Source: DAIUCA01 sp964613675
GTDB lineage: Bacteria > Pseudomonadota > Gammaproteobacteria > Competibacterales > Competibacteraceae
NCBI GenBank assembly: GCA_964613675.1
Contig: CAZTIH010000004.1
Location: 1-49,921 of the forward strand
DNA: 49,921 nt
Reading direction: 5' to 3'
A program made the position numbers and the translations under genes. Below the pieces are notes generated by a model. It was not told the DNA's origin. It ran no database searches and saw only the letters and a list, made by a program, of their open reading frames with translations. Below, in pieces: positions 40,433 through 48,412 of the stretch (position 1 is the first letter of the stretch; every line of letters starts with the position of its first letter).

Positions 40433-41284
40433 ATGCAGCCACAGTTAAGTCAAGCCGCGATTGCCGTGATCCACCGCACGACGGTGCTCGATGAGTGCGG
40501 TCGCCCAAAGGAAATTCATGTCCCTGGCGAACAGCCCTTAACGTTGTATGTGGATCGTCGCGAAATTGTCACTCTCATGACGCTGGGGTTAGCGCCCGAA
40601 CTGCTGATCCTCGGTTATCTGCGCAATCAGAATCTGATGACGGAACTGGCGACCATTGCCACGGTGCAGGTGGATTGGGAAACGCAATCGGCGGCGGTCA
40701 TGACCCGAACCCAAAACACCGACGATTGGACCCATAAGCTAGCGCGTCGTACCGTGACGACGGGCTGCGGTCAGGGGACGGTGTTTGGCGATTTAACAGC
40801 CGATTTAGCCCAGCTCCGCTTTAACCCACCGATTTTCAAACAGTCGGAGTTGATGAAATTGAGTGAACGGCTGCGACAGCGGGATTCGCTTTATAAAACA
40901 ACGGGTTCAATTCACGGTTGTGCGCTATGTCGCGGGACGGATGTGCTCTTCTTTATTGAAGATGTGGGGCGTCACAACGCCGTCGATGCGATTAGTGGCT
41001 GGATGTGGCTCAATGAGGTCACGGGGAACGATCTCATTTTCTATACGACGGGGCGGTTGACTTCTGAAATGGTGATCAAGACTGCCAAGATGGGAATTCC
41101 GATTCTGATCTCTCGGTCGGGAACCACGCAGATGGGCCTCGAACTCGCCCAATCCCTCAATCTGATGCTGATCGGACGGCTACGAGGACGACATTTTGTG
41201 GTGTATCACGGAGGCGAGCAGATGGTTTTTGAGGCGGAATCATCGTCCCAACAGACGACGGGGGGGCCACCACAACAGATTTGA
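40433..41284 (+). CDS. fdhD: Formate dehydrogenase accessory sulfurtransferase FdhD
   Basis: This FdhD of 283 residues carries sulfur from a cysteine desulfurase to the molybdenum cofactor, which formate dehydrogenases need for activity. The essential cysteine loop is C163-x2-C166 (HGCALC), and EDVGRHNAVDAISG, GRLTSEMVIKTA and RSGTTQMGLELAQ are family signatures. It is transcribed divergently from the DUF3305 operon. A modest AGG lies before the ATG. The 3' end is followed by a 34-bp tandem repeat array. Confidence 0.95.
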   Translation: MQPQLSQAAIAVIHRTTVLDECGRPKEIHVPGEQPLTLYVDRREIVTLMTLGLAPELLILGYLRNQNLMTELATIATVQVDWETQSAAVMTRTQNTDDWTHKLARRTVTTGCGQGTVFGDLTADLAQLRFNPPIFKQSELMKLSERLRQRDSLYKTTGSIHGCALCRGTDVLFFIEDVGRHNAVDAISGWMWLNEVTGNDLIFYTTGRLTSEMVIKTAKMGIPILISRSGTTQMGLELAQSLNLMLIGRLRGRHFVVYHGGEQMVFEAESSSQQTTGGPPQQI

Positions 41285-41349
41285 CCAGAATTAGGGCAAT
41301 CTCTGCGATCATCGTCCCGACCGACAGCGAGGGACTACAACGCGGTGCG

Positions 41350-41492
41350 AATCGCCAAGTTTCCACAAGCCGACGACCGCTCAAATCGCCAAGTTTCCAC
41401 AAGCCGACGACCGCTCAAATCGCCAAGTTTCCACAAGCCGACGCCCCTTCAAATCGCCAAGTTTCCACAGGCCGACGCCCCTTCAAATCGCC
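41350..41492. repeat. 34-bp tandem repeat, 4 copies plus partial, between fdhD and the DUF3817 gene
   Basis: Copies start AATCGCCAAGTTTCCACA at 41350, 41384, 41418 and 41452, with a partial copy from 41486 ending against the stop codon of the next gene (minus, 41494). Units differ at three or four positions. No spacer or leader pattern is present, so it is not a CRISPR. Confidence 0.95.
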
Positions 41493-41493
41493 G

Positions 41494-41805
41494 TTACGAG
41501 ACTTCGAGGGAAGGAATTGAACTCGGCCTCGCTTTTCGCGCCAACTGCCATTCCATCAAGACAAATCCAAAGGGTAGAACCGATGTGATGAGTGCGAGTA
41601 ACCACAACCCCAGCGACCACCCCTTGAAATGGCTCACGATTACCGAAAATCCCACGTAAAACAGCCATAAAAAGCCATGTGACCAGCCCACGGGGGCCAT
41701 GAGCAGGGGAAAGTCAAAGTAATACTTCAGGGGCATCGCCACAAACAGTAATAACAGTAAGGATAGCCCCTCAATCACACTGAAAATTCGGAATGACAAC
41801 AGCAT
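41494..41805 (-). CDS. DUF3817 integral membrane protein
   Basis: This 103-residue membrane protein has three predicted helices and the DUF3817 signature FRIFSVIEGLSLLLLL, AMPLKYYFDFPLL, GWSHGFLWLFYV. Its function is unknown in all bacteria. It is 26 bases downstream of the TVP38-flavoprotein fusion gene on the same strand, so it may be co-transcribed. The stop codon directly borders the 34-bp repeat array. Confidence 0.88.
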   Translation of the reverse strand: MLLSFRIFSVIEGLSLLLLLFVAMPLKYYFDFPLLMAPVGWSHGFLWLFYVGFSVIVSHFKGWSLGLWLLALITSVLPFGFVLMEWQLARKARPSSIPSLEVS

Positions 41806-41831
41806 TTCATGACCTCAACTAAAAGAAAGGA

Positions 41832-43958
41832 TTAGCCCCAAAGCCTCGAACCCCGTCGCCACCCGTGGAATTTCGCAAGCCACGCCAAGGTTTTGGGCGA
41901 AGTATGAGCTTGCTTCCATCGTCCCGCCGCGTACTTATTGGCTTCACTCCAGGTTGGGTAGGGATGGATGGTGGACAAAATCTGGTTCAAGGTCAGCCCA
42001 TGTCGCATAGCCTGCGTAAACTCGGTCAACATCTCCCCCGCATGAGCCGCCACCACGGTTGCGCCTAAAATCTTCGGGCGACCGGGCACCGTCAGTACCT
42101 TGACAAATCCCTGAGTTTCCCCATCGGCAATGGCGCGATCCAAATCGTCGAGGGGGTACACCGTCACTTCGTAGGCTATCCCCTGGGCTTGGGCGTCCCG
42201 CTCATTCAATCCCACCCGTGCCACTTCCGGCGTGGTGAAGGTGCAATGGGGCACGGCGCGGTAATCCGCACCATATTGAATCGGCGCAAATAACGCATTG
42301 ACCGCCGCATACCACGCTTGATGGGCCGCAGCGTGGGTGAGCTGGAACGGTCCTGCGACATCGCCCACCGCGTAGATATTCGGAAATAGTGTCTGCAAAT
42401 AGGCGTTGGTTTCGACGGTTTGGGGGGCGGGAATGCCGAGGGCTTCCAAACCAAATCCCGTCACATTCGGGACGCGCCCCAACGCAATCAGCAATTCATC
42501 ACAAGCCAAGGTCTCTCCATTGCTCACCGTGACCTGCTTGGTTTCTCCCGTGCCCGCAACCGCCGTCACCGTGTGGCCCAGCCGCAGGTCGATGTTTAGC
42601 GCCAAAAATTGCGCCTTCAACAGGGCACTGACCTCGACATCCTCGCGGGGGAGGAGGCGTTCATTGCGCTCAATCAGCACCACCTCGCTACCGAGTTGGG
42701 CAAACGCCTGGGCCAGTTCACACCCAATCGGCCCGCCCCCCCACACCACGAGTCGCGAGGGCAATGTGGTCCGTTCCCAAAGGGTGTCCGATGTGCGAAA
42801 GCCCGCAGTCTCCAGGCCGGGTACTTCGGGAACTCTTGGATGGGCACCGGTAGCGATCACGATATTGCGCGTCGTCAACACGCGGTCGTTCACCTCCACC
42901 GTAAAGGGAGAGGTGATTTTGGCGTACCCCGCGACGACCTCCACGCCCAGCGCGGTATAACGTTCCACCGAATCATGAGGTTCAATCGCTTGAATCGCCC
43001 CATGAACCCGCTGCATCACGGCGGGAAAATCCACTTCTGCCGTCCCACACCGCAGACCAAAGGCGGCAGCGCGGTCGATTTCGTCCTTGAGTCGCGCAAT
43101 CCGAATCAGGGCTTTCGACGGTACGCACCCAAAATTCAAGCAATCTCCCCCCATCTTATGGGCTTCAATCAACGCTACCTTGGCCTGAACTGCGGCGCCG
43201 ATGTAGGCCGTTACTAGTCCACCTGCTCCCGCCCCAATGACGATGAGGTTGTAATCCACGGTGCGCGGACGCGGGAACGGGGCATAGTGGCGACGTCGCT
43301 GTAAAATCTGTAAACCGCGACGGGCCAGTAACGGGAAGGCGGCCAGTAACCCAAAGGACAGCAGTAAACTCGGCGACACGATGCCTTGTAGCGAATCGAG
43401 TTGGGCCAGTTGGGTGCCCGCGTTCACATAAACCATGGTTCCGGCCAACATTCCGAGTTGGCTCACCCACGCAAAGGTGAAGGGGTTAAATTTCGTCACG
43501 CCCATGACCAAATTAATTGCGAAAAAGGGGACGATGGGCACCAAGCGCAGGGCAAATAAATAAAACGCGCCCTCTCGTTTAATGCCTTCGTCGATGAGGG
43601 CGAGTCGGTCACTGAAATTCCGTTCTACGACGTCGCGCAACAAAAATCGGGCGATGAGAAAAGCGCCCGTCGCCCCCAAAGTCGAGGCGAAAGACACCAC
43701 CAGCGTCCCCACCCCCAGGCCAAATAACGCCCCGGCCAACAGCGTCATGAGGGCCGCCCCAGGCAACGAGAGCGCCGTCACCAGTACATAAAAAAAGAAA
43801 AACCCCGTGATAAAGGGAACGGGGTGTTGTTGGTAATAACTGTTGAGAAGGTGTTGTTGGGTTTTTATCGCATCGAGACTAAAAAACTGCGGTAGATCAA
43901 AAATGAAAAATAGTCCGATCAAGAACGCAATCGCGACTACCAAAGAAGTTTTGCGCAT
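41832..43958 (-). CDS. TVP38/TMEM64 membrane domain fused to a mercuric-reductase-like flavoprotein
   Basis: A protein of 708 residues. Residues 1 to about 220 are a TVP38/DedA-type membrane domain of five or six helices (VTALSLPGAALMTLLAGALFG, RLVPIVPFFAINLVMGV). Residues about 235-700 are a pyridine nucleotide-disulfide oxidoreductase with FAD motif VIGAGAGGLVTAY, the redox pair in GGDCLNFGCVPSKAL, a second dinucleotide fold (VVWGGGPIGCELA), and the C-terminal HPYPTWSEANKYAAGRW. The mercury-binding C-terminal cysteines of MerA are missing, and the dimer-interface His-Glu pair reads HPYPTWSE in place of HAHPTLSE. It is probably a membrane-tethered NAD(P)H-dependent reductase with unknown substrate. 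Similar fusions exist in other proteobacteria. Confidence 0.9.
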   Translation of the reverse strand: MRKTSLVVAIAFLIGLFFIFDLPQFFSLDAIKTQQHLLNSYYQQHPVPFITGFFFFYVLVTALSLPGAALMTLLAGALFGLGVGTLVVSFASTLGATGAFLIARFLLRDVVERNFSDRLALIDEGIKREGAFYLFALRLVPIVPFFAINLVMGVTKFNPFTFAWVSQLGMLAGTMVYVNAGTQLAQLDSLQGIVSPSLLLSFGLLAAFPLLARRGLQILQRRRHYAPFPRPRTVDYNLIVIGAGAGGLVTAYIGAAVQAKVALIEAHKMGGDCLNFGCVPSKALIRIARLKDEIDRAAAFGLRCGTAEVDFPAVMQRVHGAIQAIEPHDSVERYTALGVEVVAGYAKITSPFTVEVNDRVLTTRNIVIATGAHPRVPEVPGLETAGFRTSDTLWERTTLPSRLVVWGGGPIGCELAQAFAQLGSEVVLIERNERLLPREDVEVSALLKAQFLALNIDLRLGHTVTAVAGTGETKQVTVSNGETLACDELLIALGRVPNVTGFGLEALGIPAPQTVETNAYLQTLFPNIYAVGDVAGPFQLTHAAAHQAWYAAVNALFAPIQYGADYRAVPHCTFTTPEVARVGLNERDAQAQGIAYEVTVYPLDDLDRAIADGETQGFVKVLTVPGRPKILGATVVAAHAGEMLTEFTQAMRHGLTLNQILSTIHPYPTWSEANKYAAGRWKQAHTSPKTLAWLAKFHGWRRGSRLWG

Positions 43959-44031
43959 GATGAGGGGTCCGTTGAGGAGAGCGCCTACAGCCTAAGCGCT
44001 CGAAACCCGAAGTGACCACCTCACAAATCGC

Positions 44032-44529
44032 TCACACCGCAATTTGCGCCTGCATCATATCCACAACCACTTGATATTTACGGCGATTTTCTTCGCTGAT
44101 ATTGCACAAACATTCATGGGCTTCCCCGACCGTTTTCGCAAGATCGTCGGGGGTAGGCTCGGCAATTTGCAGGGGTTCACTGGCGGCGGGGGATTGGGAG
44201 CGATCGGCAACAATGGGAAAGATTTTGTCGAAATTGGCACTTTCAAGGGTGCGTTTTAACTCTTCGTTGGGGCCAAACAAAACCACATTGGCTTTGTGCC
44301 CCGTACGGGTCATCAGGCGCGGAATTTTGGCCAGTAACCCTAAGTTAGTACTGTCAAAACTCGCCGCATCGGTGAGATCGACGAGAACGCCCTCAATATC
44401 CGGCGTATCGTTAAATAGTTTTTCGAGAAATCCATTTAACGAACAACTCATCGTGTAATGGATTTCGCCGACATACTTCAAAACGAAGATATTGTCTTGT
44501 TTGGTATGTAGAACTTGGCCCGTGTTCAT
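44032..44529 (-). CDS. STAS-domain anti-sigma factor antagonist (HsbA-like)
   Basis: A protein of 165 residues with a STAS domain (about 1-110: FVLKYVGEIHYTMSCSLNGFLEK, VLVDLTDAASFDSTNLGLLAKI), where the serine in DSTNLG is the usual phosphorylation site. The C-terminal 50 residues are polar and helical. ATG at 44529 overlaps the stop of the phosphatase gene as ATGA, so the pair is coupled; a longer upstream frame is noise. In Pseudomonas aeruginosa the equivalent HsbR-HsbA pair connects to the anti-sigma factor FlgM and biofilm choice. No HptB or target anti-sigma gene is in the window. Confidence 0.88.
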   Translation of the reverse strand: MNTGQVLHTKQDNIFVLKYVGEIHYTMSCSLNGFLEKLFNDTPDIEGVLVDLTDAASFDSTNLGLLAKIPRLMTRTGHKANVVLFGPNEELKRTLESANFDKIFPIVADRSQSPAASEPLQIAEPTPDDLAKTVGEAHECLCNISEENRRKYQVVVDMMQAQIAV

Positions 44530-45710
44530 GATTGCGGCTCTCGGCGAATGAGAAGAAAGGAAATATCGTCTTTTAACTGCGAGGGGGTGAAGTCGAGGCC
44601 CATGCGTTGTTGAATGACGGCGATATCGTTGTCCACGATATGTGGCGTGTTTTGCAAAAAGTCGAGTTTGGCTTGAAATTTCCAACTTTTAGGCAGCGCT
44701 TCCAATATTCCATCAGAAATCATAAGTAATCCAAAGTGCGCCGGTAAGATGAGCTGTTCGTTACGGTATTCGGCAAAATCGAACAGTCCCACGGGGTAAC
44801 TGTTATCGCCAATAAACGCATTGCCTTGGGGATCAAACAGAATCGGTAAGGGAAACTGTCCCCCATTCGCGTAGGTTAACCGATTCTCCATCACCTCAAT
44901 CACGCCGTAAAACATCGTGAGGTGCTTGTCCATGTCGCCATCCAGCACATTGCGATTCAAGCGCGTTAAAATCCGTGCGGGGTCAATCAAACTCTGGCTT
45001 TTGCCCTGACGATAGAGTTCGAGATAGCGGCTCATGTAGCTTTTGAGCAATACCGTGACGAATGCCGACGAGATGCCATGTCCAGAAACATCGGCGATGT
45101 AAAACCCTAAATGACGTTCGTCAATGTAAAAGTAATCGATGAAGTCCCCACTTAAACTCAGCGGCGTCAGCAACTGCCGTTGAAAATGGTACGCACCGTA
45201 ATGTTGGTTATTGGGCGGGAGGAGCTTGAATTGCAGACGGCGGCCCGCTTCTTCGTCCTCGCGCATTTGGGCAATCTTGCGTTGTAGCTCTCGATTTTTG
45301 TCGGCCAATTCCTGGTAAGCGCGACAGCGTTCCCGCGCATCCAACACCGCTCGATACACCAACGCGGGCAACAGCGGTTTAGCGAGATAATCCGTCGCCC
45401 CCGCTTTGAAGGCCTCCACCGCTTCCCCCAAAGAGGCGGGTTCATCGGCGGATTCGCGAGAGGCCAGAGCAATAATCGGCAACTGAGGATAGGTCGAAGC
45501 TAGGCGGCGTAATCCCTCAAACCCTAAGTGATCTAAGTCGAATAAAGCGACTTCGGCGCCCGTCTCTGGCGGAAGATGATCCACCTGACCCGCCTCAAAC
45601 ACTCGCATTGCGCCAGCCTGTAACATATCGGCCAAGGCTTGACGGCGACTCGTATGGCCATCCACGAGGAGCACATTCATCAAAGCATTCATGGGGAGGG
45701 TTTGCACCAC
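44526..45710 (-). CDS. Response regulator with PP2C/SpoIIE phosphatase domain (HsbR-like)
   Basis: The 394-residue protein has a receiver domain (MNVLLVDGHTSRRQ, phospho-acceptor in ALFDLDHLG, and K in DYLAKPLLP), a short coiled coil (about 130-165, CRAYQELADKNRELQRKIAQ), and a PP2C-type serine phosphatase (LSLSGDFIDYF, GFYIADVSGHGISSAFV, LLMISDGILEALP). It would dephosphorylate the STAS protein encoded next. GTG at 45710 has AAGGA upstream; a second GTG and an ATG (45692) are alternatives. The 276 bases upstream hold one 8-bp hairpin and no recognised promoter. Confidence 0.88.
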   Translation of the reverse strand: MVQTLPMNALMNVLLVDGHTSRRQALADMLQAGAMRVFEAGQVDHLPPETGAEVALFDLDHLGFEGLRRLASTYPQLPIIALASRESADEPASLGEAVEAFKAGATDYLAKPLLPALVYRAVLDARERCRAYQELADKNRELQRKIAQMREDEEAGRRLQFKLLPPNNQHYGAYHFQRQLLTPLSLSGDFIDYFYIDERHLGFYIADVSGHGISSAFVTVLLKSYMSRYLELYRQGKSQSLIDPARILTRLNRNVLDGDMDKHLTMFYGVIEVMENRLTYANGGQFPLPILFDPQGNAFIGDNSYPVGLFDFAEYRNEQLILPAHFGLLMISDGILEALPKSWKFQAKLDFLQNTPHIVDNDIAVIQQRMGLDFTPSQLKDDISFLLIRREPQS

Positions 45711-45891
45711 GTGATCCTTAGCGTTCGCACTTTAGACAAGTCATCCCATCGACAAAATGCAAATTCATAGTGCAGTTTCACTTGGCAAGGTGGGAAGAAA
45801 TGGCGGTTCAGATACTTTTGCCTATCCTAATAATTCTATTGGTGAATTGCCTAGAGCATCGCCCGCATTTACGGGGAACTTTTGAAGCACA

Positions 45892-45911
45892 CCTAAGAAG
45901 AGTTTCTTAGG
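45892..45911. promoter_or_regulatory. Hairpin or operator-like inverted repeat upstream of ribB
   Basis: CCTAAGAA and TTCTTAGG pair perfectly around GAGT. No T run follows on either strand, so it is more likely an operator or RNA hairpin than a terminator. The rest of the gap (45711-45986) shows no FMN riboswitch and no other feature I can support. Confidence 0.35.
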
Positions 45912-45986
45912 CAAAGCGTACAGTGCTAGGCTAACTAGCGATGCTTAACCATGTGATATTCCCGCAAAAATAGGTCGTGAGATTAA

Positions 45987-46655
45987 ATGAGTGAATTACC
46001 AACCGCCTTATGTTTAGCGGACTACGGAGCGACCGCCAACGAGCGCGTAGAAGGGGCAATACGGGCCTTGCAGGCTCAACGAGGCGTGCTGCTCATCGAC
46101 GATGCGGACCGCGAAAATGAAGCGGACATCATCTATCCCGCCGAAACGATTACCGTCGAACAGATGGCGTTATTAATTCGTTACTGTAGTGGCATTGTAT
46201 GTCTCTGTCTGACCCCCGAAAAAGTCGCCCAACTCGAGTTGCCCATGATGGTGGAAACCAACACCAGTCGGTATGGCACGGGGTTTACGGTGTCGATTGA
46301 GGCGCGGGAAGGGGTGACGACGGGGGTGTCGGCGGCGGATCGCGTGACAACCATTCGAGCCGCTGTCGCTGCTCAGGCCAAACCCAGTGATTTAGCGCGC
46401 CCAGGCCACATGTTCCCCTTGCGGGCAGCGGCGGGTGGGGTGTTGGAGCGTATGGGACACACGGAGGGGTCGATTGATTTAGTGGCGTTAGCGGGCTTTC
46501 AATCGGCGGCGGTATTGTGTGAGTTAATGAATGACGACGGCACCATGCAGCGAGGCGGTCAAATCGCAGCGTTTTCGCAACAACATCAAATGCCCGTGGT
46601 GGCCATTGCAGATTTGGTGGCTTACCGACAGGCCCATGCGCGTAAATGGGGCTAG
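45987..46655 (+). CDS. ribB: 3,4-dihydroxy-2-butanone 4-phosphate synthase
   Basis: This RibB of 222 residues converts ribulose 5-phosphate to the four-carbon precursor of riboflavin. The acidic metal/substrate loop DDADRENEADII and the HMFPL/GHTEGSIDL histidine-glutamate pair are present, as is SRYGTGFTVSIEAREGVTTG, all within one domain. There is no fused GTP cyclohydrolase II, so it is the E. coli-type single enzyme and not RibBA. No FMN riboswitch is visible upstream, unlike in E. coli. It converges on the YqhA-type gene with a 15-base gap. Confidence 0.96.
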   Translation: MSELPTALCLADYGATANERVEGAIRALQAQRGVLLIDDADRENEADIIYPAETITVEQMALLIRYCSGIVCLCLTPEKVAQLELPMMVETNTSRYGTGFTVSIEAREGVTTGVSAADRVTTIRAAVAAQAKPSDLARPGHMFPLRAAAGGVLERMGHTEGSIDLVALAGFQSAAVLCELMNDDGTMQRGGQIAAFSQQHQMPVVAIADLVAYRQAHARKWG

Positions 46656-46670
46656 TTGAGGTTTAATTTT

Positions 46671-47207
46671 TTACTCGTGGGGGGATTGCCCTGTTTTGGA
46701 CGAAGAATGACTGCTTTCGGCAATGGTATCCATCCACGCGAGCAGTACCCCCGAGACCACAAAGGTGAGATGAATCCCCGTTTTCCACGCGAGTTGCTCA
46801 TTCGTAAACTCTTGTACGTTGACGAAGGCTTTGAGTAGCTCGATGCCCGAGATCGCTACAATTGAAGCAATTAACTTAATTTTCAGTCCCGAATAGCTCA
46901 CTTTTCCCATCCATTCGGGACGGTCTAAATTATCTGCAAAGTCGATTTTTGAGACAAAATTCTCGTAGCCGGCAAAAATCACCATCAGCAACAAATTCGC
47001 GACCAACGAAATGTCCACAAGCGTTAAAACCATCAAGATAATCTCACTATCCGAACTCGTCGGCACCTGCGGCAGGAGGTAAATCAGTTTTTGGATGAAT
47101 TTAAATAATAAAACCGCAATCGCCAGAATGAGGCCCACATAAAAGGGTGCCAACAACCAACGGCTTTGGAAAATCAAATATTCAAGCCCGTGCTCAAGTC
47201 GTTTCAT
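46671..47207 (-). CDS. YqhA/UPF0114-family membrane protein
   Basis: A protein of 178 residues with three or four membrane helices and the UPF0114 pattern ESRWLLAP-like start (FQSRWLLAPFYVGLILAI), LVDISLVANLLLMVIFAGYENFVS and KIKLIASIVAISGIELL. Function is unknown. I chose ATG at 47207, with GGA eight bases upstream and the family's usual N terminus, over a TTG at 47219. Its gene is divergent from bpt with a 112-base gap. Confidence 0.9.
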   Translation of the reverse strand: MKRLEHGLEYLIFQSRWLLAPFYVGLILAIAVLLFKFIQKLIYLLPQVPTSSDSEIILMVLTLVDISLVANLLLMVIFAGYENFVSKIDFADNLDRPEWMGKVSYSGLKIKLIASIVAISGIELLKAFVNVQEFTNEQLAWKTGIHLTFVVSGVLLAWMDTIAESSHSSSKTGQSPHE

Positions 47208-47319
47208 TGCATCGTCCAAAGGAATAAAGAATCTGTTAAATAAGCGGCAACCCGTAAATTATGAAGCGTTTTGGGCGCTCGCATAGTTATTAATTGATTT
47301 TTGGTGAGGTTCATCTCGT

Positions 47320-48033
47320 ATGAGTCGTCAGTTGCCTTTGCCCATGTGGCTTAGCTTTTCTCATCCCTGTAGCTACTTAGCGCAGCAAACCGCACGCACC
47401 TTGATGGTGGACGGGGCAGTGACCAATCAACGTGTTTACGATCAACTCGCCCAAGAAGGATTTCGCCGCAACGGACCCATGATTTACCGCCCGCATTGTG
47501 CTAATTGCCAACAATGTCAATCGTTGCGCATCGACGTCAAAAATTTTGTGCCCAACCGGAGCCAAACGCGGTGTTTACGGCGCAATCAGCGATTACGGCT
47601 GACGATCAAACCTTTTCATTTCGACGAAACGCATTACCAATTATTTTTGCGTTATCTTAAAAGTCGGCACATTGACGGAACCATGAGCCAGATGGATCGC
47701 ACGGAGTACACCGAATTTCTCGCCACGAGTTGGAGTCGCACCCAAATCTGGCAGTGGCTCGACGACCATTCCGTTCTACGCATTATCGCGATTGTCGATG
47801 AACTAAAGGATGGGCTATCTGCCGTTTACACTTTTTTCGACCCCGATTTCGCCCATGAGGGCCTCGGTAATTTCGCGATTCTGCAACAAATCACTGAAGT
47901 TCACCGACGGGGATTGCCGTGGCTATACTTAGGCTACTGGATTCGGGAAAGCGAAAAAATGGCCTACAAAAGCCGTTTCCACCCCCACCAATTATTTGTC
48001 GTCAATCACGGGTGGGTATGGGCAAATTCTTGA
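47320..48033 (+). CDS. bpt: Leucyl/aspartyl-glutamyl tRNA-protein transferase (Bpt/Ate)
   Basis: A protein of 237 residues homologous to eukaryotic ATE1 that adds leucine from tRNA to proteins starting with Asp or Glu, marking them for ClpS-ClpAP degradation. Motifs: the N-terminal cysteine set PHCANCQQCQSLRIDV, FRRNGPMIYRP, and the C-terminal GYWIRESEKMAYKSRFHPHQLF. infA follows and clpA lies just beyond on the other strand, the order found in many gammaproteobacteria, tying this gene to the N-degron protease it feeds. Confidence 0.95.
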   Translation: MSRQLPLPMWLSFSHPCSYLAQQTARTLMVDGAVTNQRVYDQLAQEGFRRNGPMIYRPHCANCQQCQSLRIDVKNFVPNRSQTRCLRRNQRLRLTIKPFHFDETHYQLFLRYLKSRHIDGTMSQMDRTEYTEFLATSWSRTQIWQWLDDHSVLRIIAIVDELKDGLSAVYTFFDPDFAHEGLGNFAILQQITEVHRRGLPWLYLGYWIRESEKMAYKSRFHPHQLFVVNHGWVWANS

Positions 48034-48079
48034 TTCTGGTAATGTCTGAGCAATTTTATCCCTTGTTTTAGGAGTGTCG

Positions 48080-48298
48080 ATGTCGAAAGAAGATCATCTT
48101 GAAATGGAAGGTACCGTTGTGGATACCTTGCCCAATACGATGTTTCGCGTGGAGTTGGAGAATGGGCACATGGTCACCGCCCATATTTCGGGAAGAATGC
48201 GCAAAAACTACATTCGTATTCTCACAGGCGACAAAGTCCGCGTTGAGCTGACGCCTTACGATCTCACTAAGGCCCGTATCGTCTATCGAGGAAAGTGA
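48080..48298 (+). CDS. infA: Translation initiation factor IF-1
   Basis: This 72-residue IF-1 is nearly identical in pattern to the E. coli protein (SKEDHLEMEGTVVDTLPNTM, then RMRKNYIRILTGDKVRVELTPYDL). It is an OB-fold protein binding the ribosomal A site during initiation. AGGAG five bases before ATG at 48080 sets the start; a GTG at 48074 in frame overlaps that ribosome site and is rejected. It lies 46 bases after bpt. Confidence 0.98.
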   Translation: MSKEDHLEMEGTVVDTLPNTMFRVELENGHMVTAHISGRMRKNYIRILTGDKVRVELTPYDLTKARIVYRGK

Positions 48299-48349
48299 TC
48301 GAAGCGCACGCCATGAAAGAGTAGGGGAGGATCTGCGGATGGGGTGCAG

Positions 48350-48375
48350 AAAAAACCCCGCTTTCACGGGGATTT
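48350..48375. terminator. Bidirectional terminator between infA and clpA
   Basis: CCCCG and CGGGG form a short stem around a six-base loop, with an A run on the left (T run on the minus strand, six bases) and ATTT on the right. It suits termination of clpA on the minus strand and, more weakly, of infA. Confidence 0.75.
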
Positions 48376-48412
48376 AAGACGTCACTTTGAAAATTAAGGC
48401 GTGAATACTTAC

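Noticed and set aside
41350..41492. CRISPR-like array after fdhD
   Set aside because: Units are head-to-tail 34-bp repeats with no variable spacers, no leader and no cas genes nearby.
45711..45986. FMN riboswitch upstream of ribB
   Set aside because: None of the conserved RFN-element sequence blocks can be found in the gap.
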